DNA from: Callaeas wilsoni
Lineage: Eukaryota; Chordata; Aves; Passeriformes; Callaeidae
Assembly: GCA_013398955.1 (NCBI GenBank)
Contig: VWPU01019342.1
Span: 1-64,000, forward strand
Reading direction: 5' to 3'
Length of the DNA stretch: 64,000 nt
Shown: piece by piece, positions 1 to 12,260 of the stretch
Position numbering within the stretch: the first letter of the stretch is position 1
How the letters are laid out: each line of letters starts with the position of its first letter
Notes under the pieces: generated by a model
Told to the model about the DNA's origin: nothing
Seen by the model: the letters and a program-made list of their open reading frames with translations, nothing else
Database searches by the model: none
Program-made: the position numbers and the translations under genes

Positions 1-154
1 CCGGCCGCCCCCGGCAGGTGCCGCGGCGGGCAGCCCGCCCCCAGCACCGCCCCGCACCGGGGGAGCTCCCCCGGCACGGCGGCTGCAGCCCGGAGCCCCC
101 TGCCAGCTCTGCCAGCTCCCCCATCCCGCCACAGCCCGGCCGCCGCACCTCCAT
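1..154 (-). other. Open reading frame running off the left edge, unrecognised
   Basis: Read on the minus strand, an ATG at 154-152 (context G at -3, G at +4) begins 51 codons without a stop before the window ends. A second in-frame ATG lies ten codons further on. The product would be rich in Gly, Arg, Pro and Cys, with no motif I recognise. In DNA this GC-rich an open frame of 51 codons is expected by chance. It is recorded because it coincides with a CpG-rich island and continues outside the window. Calling it coding would be speculation. Confidence 0.12.
57..74. repeat. Perfect 18-bp GC palindrome
   Basis: CCGGGGGAGCTCCCCCGG reads identically on both strands and is centred on an AGCT core. 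It sits inside the GC-rich left-edge island. It could form a cruciform or be a dimeric binding site. No specific factor is proposed. Confidence 0.85.
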
Positions 155-220
155 CCCCGCACCACCAGCGTGAACTCCGCCTGAGCTCCCGGCCGGGCGC
201 AGACCTCAGAGAACTGGGCT

Positions 221-3200
221 CCTTCCAAGGCCCTGCCGTTCTTCCCCTGTCCCTCTAAAACTCCCGTCGCACCTTCCCATAAATCAGAGGCCGGTGCAGG
301 TGCTTCCGACTGCCCGCTGATCACGCTGAGGTCCTGCCTCGGGAGCGAGGCACTGCAAAGCCACGTTACTGCTGCGGTGGCTTTAACAGGTTCGTTTCAG
401 ACAGCACATTTAACCAGCAAATGAGCTACATTAAATTAATTTAAAAGTTATGTGAAGCTGAACTGTTGTGTCTCACAAAGGAAGATGACAGGAAGAGACA
501 TGAGAAATAAACCCTTCCCATTTCTTGTACTGCTGTGAAAAACTAAAGAAAACCCTTCATGTCGCACAATGGTTTGTGTTACATGGGAAGGAGTTCAAGT
601 TTCAAGTTAGAATTCGTACATTTAATGTCCTGGCTTTGGCTGGCATGAAACGAGCACGGTGCTATTACGGAGCTAAGCTGGTTTGTGCCCAAGAATTAAA
701 GTGGCCAGACCTGGTGGTGTGGAAGTATTCCTTGCTGAAGACTGCAGGATTTCAATTTCCCATTCCCAGTGGTGACAGATTTTGCAGGTGAAATGAAATC
801 GGTTTCTGCTTTCCCACCCTGCCACTTGCCATCCTCCTTCCTGCCCTTTTGATGCCAAACACCTGCCTTTCCCTTTCTGCTCTGTACCCTCCTTTAAGAC
901 TCCTGGTTTTTTGTCTGGTAGCTGTTTCCTCTCAAAGGGTGGCTCCATGTTCACCCCTGTTTTTTGGATTTGCACATGGATGCGAATACAGCGCCTGTTC
1001 CTTTAACAACCCCTGAACTCAAACTCCTCTGCAAGCTGCTGGCAGCACCAGAGAGTCATGCAGAACGAAGATGGCAAGTGGGGGAATGTGAAGGAAAGAA
1101 AATACCTTTTGCAGCCAAAGAGATCACTGAAGGAGGTGCTGGACAAGTTGCTCTTCACAATATGAGTATCTGGCCCATAATGGATCTTTTATCCAGGAAT
1201 ATCCAAACATCACCCCAAAATATCTCTATTTTATATAGAAAGAGACTCATATTTTACAGAGTGAGGGAAAGGGATGGGATCTTACTCTGAGCAGGAAAGA
1301 ATCCCGCTCCCAACGTGCTCTTCACAAGAGGCACTGGCCTCCCTGAAGCCATTTGTTCACCCACTGTTAAGCTATCACAACATGTTACATAGATAATTTT
1401 ACTTCTGTTTATATGTAACTTATTCTGGCTTAGCTTGAAATGGTTCTTGTTGGTCTCATTTGAATTAAAATATTGAATGGGTGCATCTGTATCAGGTGAC
1501 ATTATGCTCAGCCAGTGCTACTTTTCATGTTGATGTCTCTCTCCCTATCTGCAAACTCATAATCAGCGGCCTGAAATGTTTAATACTTCATCAGCTGCAG
1601 AAATCGTAGTGATAAACCAGCGTGGATGATGCAGAAAAAACACCTGAGGTGAGGTTACAAAGGCAGTGAGCATTATGTCTGAGTCCTAGTGATGAAACCC
1701 ATCATGAGGTGGCACCTTTCGCAGCAGGTTAAGTGCCATTTCCCATATTTTTTTCACTCGTGCTTCCTAGGGAGAATATTTTGTCTGTATAAAACCTGGG
1801 GTGCTGTCACACACCTGTCTTGCGATGGCTTTGAGCCCTCACAGCTGGATTTCCACCGAGGACAACAACACACCCCTCCCGTGCACGTGCCTAAGGGGAT
1901 GCGTCATCAGGATGGGTTAATAATTTCAACAGCTCTGGATCTCTGTCTTCTGACACACAAGGGCAGGTTTGGAAGCAGGATTAAACAGCCTGGTAATAAG
2001 GATGACTCAGGTGGTGCCTGCCTTCCCGTCCCCTTTCACGGCAAGAGGCCCTTTCTGATCCAAGCTGAGCACACCCATCACCCAGCAGCCACCAGCCAGG
2101 GTGAGGCTGCTGCCAGCAGAGTTCCTCTGTGCAGATGTCACCCTTTGGAGGTATGGCTTTTCCTATCACCTCTCCCAGTGGCCTGATTTCTCCCCTCTGA
2201 CTGGAAAGCTACGTGGAACACTGCATAGTCCCACACCGGCGTGGGCAGTCTGTGTTACCAGCTCAGGATCATTCCATTAGGACTCAGATGGACCCACAAT
2301 AATTTGCTCCGTGAAATGATTCCAGATGGTTTTATTGATATTTTAAACACTTAAAGTGTACTTTGCATCTTGGCCAGTCATTTGGCAAGATACTGAGTGG
2401 CAAACAGGGTCACAGACGTTACCAGGCAATGAAACAAAGTCCAGGTTTGGGATGCAATCATAAAAACCCATGAATGCTTGTCCTTCTGTGATAAAAACAA
2501 CAACAAAAACATTACCAACTGCAGCATAAACCTGAGGCTCCCCATAACCTTGGACTATTTAATGAAGTATGATAGCACTTATGATAGCACAGGGACTCAC
2601 CCCGAGGCAGATGACAGGCAGCTAATCCAAGTGGGAATTCACTGGGAGGGGTCACAACAAGCACATACTGCTGACAGAACGAAACCTTCCACACAACTTC
2701 CACCCGTGCTGCCCTGGAGCAGCTAGCACAGCTTCCCTTCCAGACTGATCCGGTGTGGGTCCAAACACCCACACCGCGGAGCAGAGGTGCTGCAGGGAGC
2801 TCTGGCTGACGGCAGCCACATCTCGGAGGTGCTCAGTGTCCACAGCTCACCACATGCCAGCGTCCTGGCTGCAATGCCTCTCTGACCCTACACGGCTAAA
2901 CCCATTCCAGTCACACCCTGGCCTTTGTGCAATTCCCTCCTGATCCTGCTTCAACGGAAAAGTGTTTGTTTCCTGTTCAGTTGGAGCAGCCCCAGATGGC
3001 ATGTCCTGTATGGGACAGCACAGCTCAGCTCCTACTGAACTACCTTCAGAACTTTTTCCAGCAGGATCAGCCTACCTGCCCTTCCGTGCTTATTCTGGAA
3101 AGAAAAGCCCTTCCATATAAAAAAATGAAAGAATGTCTGTAACAAAGCAGGATTTCTCCACCGGGTGACTCTTGTGACACCAGTATCAAATATCACATCC

Positions 3201-6200
3201 TGCAAGGGCTAAGAATCAGGGGGAGGACGCAGAGGGCTTTTAAAAATATTTTTTGCAGGATTCTGGTTTCTTACTTGGTGTTTGCTTCCGATGGCAGTTT
3301 AATCCTATTTAAGCACAAGAGCAGAGGTCATATAATCTCTCTCAACAATCATGGGTCTTTGTAAGTTTTCCTCTGTTCTGCTGCTGATCTCGGTGCTTTG
3401 AAAACGGTTGTCCTTAGACTTACAGAAAACCTGAAGAAATCAGAGCTGGACCCTGCAGAGCCCAGATGGATTCCCAACCTGTGTCTCCCAGTTGGAGCAA
3501 GTTGCATTGGAAGTGGAGTGAACTATGGCAGAGACAGATATGAGCTGGTGTCTGGAAGGTCCGGTGAAGCCCTTGCCCATCTCCCTGCCCTTTCCCACCT
3601 GGATCAAAAGCAAGCAGGTAATTTCATGTCAGCTCCCACGTCACAGTGAACAGGCAGGGTACACACTGCTGCCATCAGCTCCAGAGCCTGCCAGCTGGGC
3701 TGGAGCAGGGACAGAGGGCCTAAAAACCCCTGTGTACACACCACCGTGATGGGCATTGCCTTTGTTTGCCTTTGGGAGGAGATGAAGACAGCCTAGGACT
3801 AAGCACATCCACATTCCATCCCTTCCCAGAGATGACAGGAATATCTCTGCTGTGGGGAACCAAAGGACTCAGGCATTCATCCATCCAGGAGCCTATTCTC
3901 TTTTGCTTTTTCCTAGTCACCACAAACAACCCGCCAGTGTTCCTGTTCTCCACCTGCCCGGCTCCCTGGCGGCTGGATGCCTGGTACTGCCATGCCCAGT
4001 GAACAGCGTGCTCCTGGGGGCACGGGATAACCGAGGAAGCTTCCCTCTTCCTGTTTAAATAAAGCTACGAGGTGGCAGAGCACCACATGCCCACAGTGAT
4101 GGCACTAGAGGAGCGGCCCTGGATTCCTGTGCTCCCCCTCATCCCACGCGTCCCTGTTTTCCCAGCCTCTTGTTTCTCACAACATGAGCTGCTGAACACA
4201 GGGCTGGGATATGGCTGGTGCACAGAGACGGAGAAAAGCTCTTATTTGAAGGATGAAAAGACAACGTGAAACAGCCCCAAAGGAACCTGCCCCATGGCTG
4301 TTCCTCGTGCTCCTCCCTGGCTTGCTGGGCACTGCAGATGCCAGGCTGCAGCACAGTGGGGCCCATCCTGCATTTGCTGCGGCAGCCGGTGTGAAATGCG
4401 AGACCCTCATCACATCTGCTGGGGGAGGAAGGGAAGGCGTGGGATGGACAGAGGAAATTGGGTTTTGAGATAAGCCATGGGGCTGCATTGAAGAAGGATG
4501 ATTTCCTTTGAGGAGTGTTTGCAGCACTGACCTACCCACAGACCATGAAGAGTGAAAGCACAGAGGGGCTGGAGCCAGGGCCATCAATCGGGGGGGAACA
4601 GAACTCCCAGGGAGGCTCCGGTTTTCCAAAACGTGCCCAGTCACCTTTCGGTTTGGAAAACCTGAACCATGAGTTGTTCAGAGCCAGGAGTCTTTGAATC
4701 CAAGCCTGTAAAGCTGGGAGAAGTTTAGAGAAACTCCCTGTCTTGGCTCATCTCCAAGTCAAATTAACGCCTGGAAGGTGAGGAGGTGTTCAGATAAATA
4801 TCAAATCGCTCTGTAATGGGTCAAGGCCATTTTTTCCAGTGAACAAAAGGGATTTTTATGGGATCTCTCTTACACTGCATATCTCAGACTGTACTTAAGG
4901 CAGGTGTGGAAAAAAATTAACAAGTGAGGAAGTCCAAATCCTGCAGCAATGAATAAAGCGCATTATTAAATTTCCTCATGAAGACTTCACCCAAATAAAC
5001 CCAATGAAGAATCAGTTTAAGATTGAACTGAGTCTGGATGCAAGAAGTTTCTATGGAAGTTCACTGTTATGAGGAAATTCAGAGGGGAATTTGGAAACAA
5101 ATCACATATTCACATGTGCCGACTCAGGGAAGTGAATTCCTAATGTTTTTATTTAACTATCCTGTCCTCTGCACTGAAACTTTCTAGACTATGTCCCTAA
5201 GTTTTCCCTTGGTTCTTGGTACCGCAGTCACTGTGAGCACCACTCTGTCCGTGGAGATATCCCTAAGAGAGGAATACATCATGATAATAGCATAAAGAGG
5301 AAATTGTAGAAGGCTTCTTAAACATTTCAAGGAGAGGAAAAGTGCAGAAAATAGATGTGAATCCACTTTTCATCCAGCATCCCAAAGAGGTGAAAGGAAG
5401 GCAGAGAGAACGGCAGTTTTCTCTTGCAGTGAAAAAACCCTCTTTCCTTCTGAGCTACTGACAAGAAGATTTAGGGAAAAGAAGAGGAAAAAAGCACATT
5501 TGTACAGCAAAGAAAAAAGGGAGAAGGCTTTGAAGACCTAATTAACAGACTCTGTCCCAAGTCACTTCAGTTCAGCTGCATCACAAAAGTCTGACACAGA
5601 TCCATGGGACCACAATGGGACCACAACAACCTGCCCGAGAGAATAAGACACTGTAAACAAAACCAGCCACTCCAAAAACCCACCCCCCTCCAAATGCAGG
5701 GGGCTGGGAAGGGGAGGAGGCTGCAGCTGAGGGCCTGTTTTCCTGCTCACTAATAAATTTAGTTTACAGAAGCTTTTGTGAGTCCTTTTTAAGGTTGTTT
5801 GTTGATTAAAGCGGCAAACAACAAACTTAGCCTTAATTTATGCTTCTTTTAACATTTCAAGCTTGGGGGGGTGCTTTTTATAGGAGTTAATGAGGCAGAA
5901 TAGGTTCTTTAAGGGGAAGATATTTTCTCACCAAATTAAAAGCTGTATTGAAAATAAAATAATGAGATGAAGGTGGCTTTTCTTTCAAAAGTAAATAAAT
6001 CTTGGAGTAGGAAACTTCTCACGCACTTGGAACTGTCCTTATCAGAGAGATCTGAGAACAGCAGGTTCACAGGATGTTCTCACTCTCCTTTTTTTTAATT
6101 TATTTTGCCTTCCTCCTTTCATGTAAACAGTAATAAAGAAACAGCTCCAGCATGTGAGAGCAAGGAAACACTGGGAGCCGTTCTCCTTTGCCACAGCAGA

Positions 6201-9200
6201 GCCACGAAAGCCCAAGGCAGGGACCTGGCCCCACCATAACCCAGACAGGGCAGAGAAATGGGCCACATTGTGCCCCCTCAGACACCTGGGCAAGTCTTAG
6301 AGTAGCTCCCAGCAGGATCCCAGGTCACGCTGAATTTTCCAGATTAAAGCTTGCCTCAAATCTACTGCATTTTGGCAATCTGGTGGAGCAGCAGAAGCAA
6401 AATCAAGTACCAGAGTGGGCAGTGCTGGAAGTTACTGTGACACCACTAATCAGCACCGGATGTCATTAACTGGGGACAAACAGGCACAACAAGGTCCCTA
6501 TGTGATGGGAGAGCATCAACCCTGGTTCCTCTCGGAAATGGGGAAGAAAGCCTCCCTTTCATGGCAGCTCCAAGCACACTCGAGGAGATAACCCTGTTTG
6601 TCTTCGCCAGAAAGGCTGACTGAATGCCGGCCTCGCAGGTACGAACTGGTCGGTGCAGTCTCCAGACATGCAGCTGCACTTTGGGGGGTTTCTGGTTTTC
6701 AGTGGAATGTCAGTATTTTCTCTGGAAAGAAGCCAAAATGGCTTATTCCTTACCAAGAGGAATTTGGTTGTTTGTGGTGTTTTGCTGAATTACCCCTACT
6801 GTACGGGGAAGAACAGGGCTAAGCCTGCTCTGGAGCGCAAAGACACTGTTTTCCCTTCTATCTTGGACATCTGCAGACACGGCAGCCATGAGCGGTCTGT
6901 AACTTCCCTCAGCATGCTGGGAGCTTGGCAGGAAGGCTGTGCTTACCCTCCTGCTGCTGGCAGGCTGACCAGGGGTAGGTAAGTCTAGTGCACCTGCAGG
7001 AAGCCATGGCAAAGCCAGTGCCTTATGCAATCGAGCAACAGCTCACCTCAAATTTCAAAGCAGTTGTAAGACTCAGCACCATCACAGGAGGGCATGAATG
7101 GGGCTGTTTTCATATCTCCCATGCAAACGTCTGTTAGCACGGCAAGGTTATCCGTTGTTATCCGCAAACAGCGGGATTTTATCCGCCGGCCTCCCTCTCT
7201 GATCATGGAAAATGTATACACGGGATAGTCAAAGGAACTTGAGCCGACAGCCAGCCACTCCCCGTGAAACCACATACTGCAGGAATGAGAAAAGGAGCTC
7301 AACAGACACCAAAAAGTCAACACCTAGGGGAATTCCAGCATTTGGTAATGGCTTGGGAAGATCAGTCCCTGCAAACCCAAATGCTCTGTGCAGCTGACCT
7401 GCAAAGCAGCTGTGAGAGAGAGATCAGCCAGAGAATGAGTAAGAGAGATGAGAAAAAGAAGTTATGTGCTCTTCTTTCAGTCCTGGAAAGCGCAGCAGCT
7501 GGCATTAGCTACAGACAGGCAGCCATGGAGAGGCATGGAAGCACTTCACAGGGAGGAGGGAAAGTAAGGAATGCATCAACAAATCTTCACAGAGGAGTCC
7601 CCAAGGCAGGCAGGGAGACTAGAGGGTCTCCAAAGGGAGACTCCTGGCTGGACTGAGATGTCAGTGTCTGAAATATCCAGAAGAAACATTTGTAAGCTGT
7701 CCATCCAAAGGCAAACAATGGGATATGAAGATAAAGCAGAGACTCCAAGGGCTAAAATCACATAAACTGGATGAAAGCATTTCCAGCATGTTGGAGTCTG
7801 GAGACATAGAAGGCAAAGCTTCTTCATGACCTTCCCCCCTGTTCTGTTGTGCACATATCCACAAAGGGCAGTCTGAAATTCCCCAGTAAACTGAGCATCA
7901 GCTGGGAATGTTTCCTGGCCTTTCCACTGGAAATGAAAATCTAAATAAAGGGAAAATCCCTCTAGTTGCTGTGGACATGATGCCTGATCCAAAGCTGCTG
8001 AATGGAAAACATAATGGTGAGCACTTGTAGCTTCCCTCAGTTATGACTGCACTGTGTAGCTCTCACAACTTCATTTCTAATTAAGAGTCATGAACCAGAC
8101 TCCAAATTAGATGGTGTAAATCAGCATAACTCCCCTTTTCCTCTGTCTCTGGTGGTGCTGGAAGGGAAAATCCCTGTGCTGCCTGTGCAAGTCCCAGGTG
8201 TCCCAATCACAAGGACAAGCTGCACCTGGCTGCAGACACAATCCCCCAAGAGCTGTGCTGGGCTGTGGGGTGACAAAAATGGGCCAATGGGCTCAGAGTT
8301 CAGTCCTCCTTCTCACAGGGACTCCTTGTCAGGTCAAGGCGTTGGACCTTGGAGTGGGATTGTAACTACACCTGGTCAAAAATTTACTGCAGTCACTGGT
8401 TCTGTTCAATGACATACCTGCAGGAAACATCTACTGATTCACTCACATGGTTAAAAATAAATTGAACTGTTTTGGGGGTTTTTGGAATGAAATGAGAATA
8501 CTGCAGATAAGCCTCTCACATGAATGATTTGTTTTGTTTCTTTTTTCTTTTTTTTCATCACTGAATCCTCCATTTCAGACCTTCAGTCTTTCATTCACTG
8601 GGTTTTTTTACAACCCTCTGGCTGTCAGTTCCTCCCCCACAGCCTCTACTAATTTTCTTCTTTTTCTAAGCCCTCTTGTCTTCAAGAAAGGATATAGTTT
8701 TAAAATAAAACAGATTTTTATTATAGGAATTGGAATTTTAGATATTATCATGAGTGAATAAGCTGAAGCAAATTTTCTCTTTTCCCCACCTGAGTCGGTT
8801 CTGCAGTGCTAACAATTATTCAGAGAATTCAGTATTTTATATTCTCTCAGACACACCCCGGTCCAGCCCTCCGCCTTGAGGAAACACATGGCGTGTGTAC
8901 AGGACTCTGGATTCACCTAATTAGCCAATGGATGTCACTGTTGCTCTGCACAAATCAAAATGGGAAAGCAAAGAAAGATAATGAAACCAAAATAAAGTTA
9001 CAGGAGAGAGTTCTCTAACCTGCTGTGTGTTGTTTACATTGGGCAATTCCTTCAGGGGCTTCCTCAGTGCATGTCCAAGGTATCCCACTGTAACTACAGT
9101 GATAAAGTCAGGCTAACAGCTGGGTGTAAAAAAGGAGGGCTTCAGGAAGGTTCCTAAAAAGGAACCTCATGGCTCCTGCCATTTAACCCCTTTATTTGCA

Positions 9201-11694
9201 GCCTCCCCCAACCTCAGCAGCAAGAAGAGTTTGTTGATGAGTTTCCTGGGAAGGACCTAGCCTTGTGCAGCAGGGTGCTCTGGGCTGGGACAAAGTAGGT
9301 CACCAGGAGGCTCTTCAGCCACGGCCAGAGCTGCAGCTGCTGCATTTCTAGGTCAGTGCTCACCCCTGCTTTAATGGGTTGATAAAGGTTTAACAAACAA
9401 GTGGAGGTTTTGGTTGCATTCCTGTGTGCCAGGCAGCAGCTCAACATCTCATGAGAGGTGCTGTCACTCGAGTCCCACTGTTGCGATGAGGGGTAGTTTA
9501 CAGTCAGGTACTGACACAGCTCAGGGAAACCAGGAGAGAAAGGCAGGGCCACCAGAGCACAGAAAATACAGCCCAAAAGTAGAGAGAAAAGTTTTGAATG
9601 CTATGAGGGAAAACGAAGAAAAATGCTTCAAAAGGTATGAGGAGTGTGAAGCTTCTGATCCTGGTCTAGTTCTGTCAAAATGTGGGAACTCCCTCTCACA
9701 TACATGGACTCTGCCTCTGTGACAAGAGCTCGAGGCAACTGGAATTTGTTTCCTGAAAGGAAGAATATTATTTGATCAATTGGGAAAGAAAATGCCTGAG
9801 GCCAGCCCAAATTTAATATATTTGGATCTAAAATACACTTGGGATAAAGTGTAGTTATCTCCACGTACTGGTAAGAAGAATAATTCCATTTCTTGCACAC
9901 GCTGTTCAACAAGTTGACCATGCAAACCAATGAAATCAAAAAAGGAATCTCAAATGCCAATCACTGAGCACTAGGAGCTGCATAGGACCTCTGGACCACA
10001 CCGCTCCCGCCAAGCGAGGAACTCAGTCTGAGACATTGTCAAGATACTGATGAAAGAAATTCATTTGTTATCCTGTGAGATCCCTTAGGAATATCTCCAA
10101 GCCCTGTCTCAGAACAGGCCGAGCTCGTTGAAGGCTCTCCCAAGAACCAGAAGCCTGTGAGTTGCCCAAGTGCACCACGCAGGAGGGAGCCTGTGGTAAA
10201 GCCTGTGTCAGGCACAGCTGTAGTTACTGTTTGTGCCTGCTCCGAGGACACGGGGCTGTTCCACACAACCACGACTCCGTCTGCTCTGCCCTGTCATTAG
10301 TGCTCTAAGAGACATCTCACCAACGCCTTCCTGCAATGGGAGCTGCACCTACCAGATGTGTAAAGGCACGCTTAAATTAACCTTGATTTTCTTAACTTTC
10401 AAAACCTGCAGACTAAATGTTTAAGTGCCTGCATTCCCTTTTACAGTTGGATAAAATTTTGCTTTCCCTGTAGGAAGCAAGTCACTACCTGCAAGTCAAC
10501 TGGTCTCAAAACCCTTTCTCCCTGCTTACATGCAGCAGTTCCACCCACTTTTCCCACAAGTTTTGCAATGGCACTTTTGGAACTGGCCATTTCCCACCTG
10601 GTATCCAGCCTCGTGGTCCGACAGCTGTGGCAGAGGGAAAAGCCCAGGGAGCCACTCCACATCATAACTCCGATGCTGTGATACCGTGATGTTGCTCACC
10701 TTGTGCTGACGTCAATTAAACCCTTGTTAGCTTCCATCACTAAAACAAATTCTGGTTTATTTACATTGGAAGAGGCCACGTCGAGGAATTTGCACTTAAC
10801 ACTTATCGAGTAAATAGCAAAAGATAAACACTTGACTCTCTAAGTGGTAGAGAATGACATAACCTAGAGTTGGGTAAAACAGGTAAAAAGTAAAATCTTA
10901 GCCATCTAAATAAAAATGCCTCCATGTAAGTATGTCTAAACTGCAGGTCATGATAATTTCCTTGGGATTGTCATGGATAGTAAGTACTTTTGAAAAGCCA
11001 AGCCAGGTACATCTGAATTCCCATATATTTGGACTGCAAGGAGAGTAATCACTTGAACAGTCATGTTTTCAGGAATTGCAGAGTAATTCAAGACTATGTG
11101 ACAACAGAGCTCTGAAAGAGGCATCATTTAATGGCTGAAAACAAGCTCGTGCCCTCAATCTGCTCTAAAGGGGAGAGTCCACCTCACCAAAATCCTGGAG
11201 CAATTTGCACTAAGTATGGTGCCACTGGCAGGCACAGTGCCCTGGCAGAAAAAGAAGGTGTCCTGTAATTTTATAAGGTCAAGATTAAATTATAAGATAC
11301 TCTGTTGCTATAAACAAGGCTGCTCCACACCTGGTATCATTAGGCCCTAACTCCTGTTGAGTGAAAATCCTCAGTGCCACCACGGTTGTTTCTCTGCCCA
11401 TGCAAAGGCAAAGAAGTTGTTTTCTAGAACTGGATTAAAAGGATTGAAAACTCAGCGTTGAGTCTGGAAAACAGATCTCTCTGCAGTCTTTAGCACTTCA
11501 ACTAACTCCTGAATCTCACCCCCAGCCCCTGGATAAACACACCACTTGATAGGGACGGTGACCAAGCACGCAAATTGAGAGAAGGCAGGACTTGTCTGAG
11601 TGACACAGTGCCACCTGTGATTAAGCTCCCAGGTGATATGATGTTGTTCTGATCAGCTTGTCATCATCTAAACATCAGAAACACAGATTCTCAC
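221..11694. other. Intronic DNA, no gene recognised
   Basis: This is taken to be the downstream intron of the minus-strand SHROOM3 gene. Open frames here are short, overlap on both strands and show no domain I know. No CR1, LTR or RNA gene was recognised. Minor structures: an 11-bp direct repeat (TATGATAGCAC) at 2568-2578 and 2580-2590, and an inverted repeat in an AT-rich patch at 5791-5834. A T-rich run lies around 8540-8560. The intron assignment depends on the PDZ exon at 39.5 kb having its next exon outside the window. Confidence 0.6.
5791..5834. repeat. Imperfect hairpin with forkhead-like arms
   Basis: GTTTGTTG at 5797-5804 pairs with CAACAAAC at 5819-5826 across a 14-base spacer. Outside it AAGG (5791-5794) can pair with CCTT (5831-5834) with small bulges. 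The arms resemble forkhead-factor sites (TGTTTGTT / AACAAAC), and the spacer contains GATTAAAG, a TCF/LEF-like string. An 8-bp stem is common by chance, so only the coincidence of motifs makes it notable. Confidence 0.4.
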
Positions 11695-11840
11695 CATATG
11701 GAGCCCACGCAGAGCACCCGCTGACACCAGCATGCCCAGGCTGGGGCAGGCTGGCACTGCCTCACAGCTAAATGCCACCTCCTGCACCCAGTTGGTTGTG
11801 TCAGCACGACAGATCCAGCTGTGCTCACTATGGTTCATGT
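11695..11840 (-). other. Possible cryptic exon, 48 codons, unrecognised
   Basis: On the minus strand a pyrimidine-rich stretch ending in TTCTTTTAG (acceptor, AG at 11842-11841) is followed by 146 bases open in one frame. The stretch ends at a GTGAGA donor beginning at 11694. It would start in phase 1 and end in phase 0. The predicted peptide contains WICRADTTNWVQEV and several cysteines, and I cannot assign it to a family. A 95-bp intron upstream would join it in frame to an open stretch ending at 11936 with a GTGAGG donor. Such exon-like stretches occur by chance in tens of kilobases of intron, so this is a low-confidence call. It resembles no SHROOM3 exon I know. Confidence 0.15.
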
Positions 11841-11935
11841 CTAAAAGAACAAGCAAACGACACCAGACAGAATGAGAGGTGACAGCAACGTGCAGTGTCC
11901 CAGCTCACCGAGTCTCCGAGCGCCCCATCCCTCAC

Positions 11936-12260
11936 CAAACCAGGCAGACAAAACCAGCAGCACTGAATTGCTTTCCACTGTCACCAAGGTGAGCTGAAGT
12001 TTTCCCCACAGGTGAGGAAGCAAAGGGCCCCAGTGCCCAGGTGGGGCGTGCAGTGCCACACCGATGTCCCCGATCCCGCGGGGCCGCCTACGCACCGTTG
12101 GGACGCGCTCCAGAGGGCCAGGATCTTCTTCAGGGCGTGCAGGTGGGCCTGCATGGGGAGAGCTGCTGGGAGCCCGCTCCTGGCCTTCAGCAGCAGCACT
12201 GCAGCTGGTGCTGGGCAAGGTGAGGCAGCGCATGGGGAGCCAGGCCAGGGGCAGGAAGGG
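11936..12260. other. Small GC-rich patch with overlapping open frames
   Basis: This patch is GC-rich, with a CpG cluster at about 12045-12135, and several frames are open on both strands. On the minus strand a codon-like run (ATG at 12154-12152) reads MQAHLHALKKILALWSASQR before a weak GTGCGT donor. An acceptor-like CCTTGCCCAG lies upstream of it at about 12220. On the plus strand GGCAAG/GTGAGG near 12220 is a good donor. The frames on the two sides do not join cleanly to the candidate exon at 11695-11840 through that donor. It is either a weak CpG patch or part of an unrecognised non-coding transcript. Confidence 0.2.

Larger units (their letters stand above)
1..220. promoter_or_regulatory. 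GC-rich CpG-island-like segment, cut by window edge
   Basis: The first 220 bases are very GC-rich and dense in CpG, in sharp contrast to the AT-richer DNA that follows. This is the usual look of a bird promoter or first exon. It contains a perfect 18-bp palindrome at 57-74. On the minus strand, the direction of SHROOM3, an ATG at 154-152 opens a frame that stays open to the edge. It lies at least 39 kb downstream of the SHROOM3 PDZ exon, so it may be an internal promoter of that gene, a GC-rich exon, or the start of another gene. The sequence beyond the edge is needed to decide. Confidence 0.5.
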
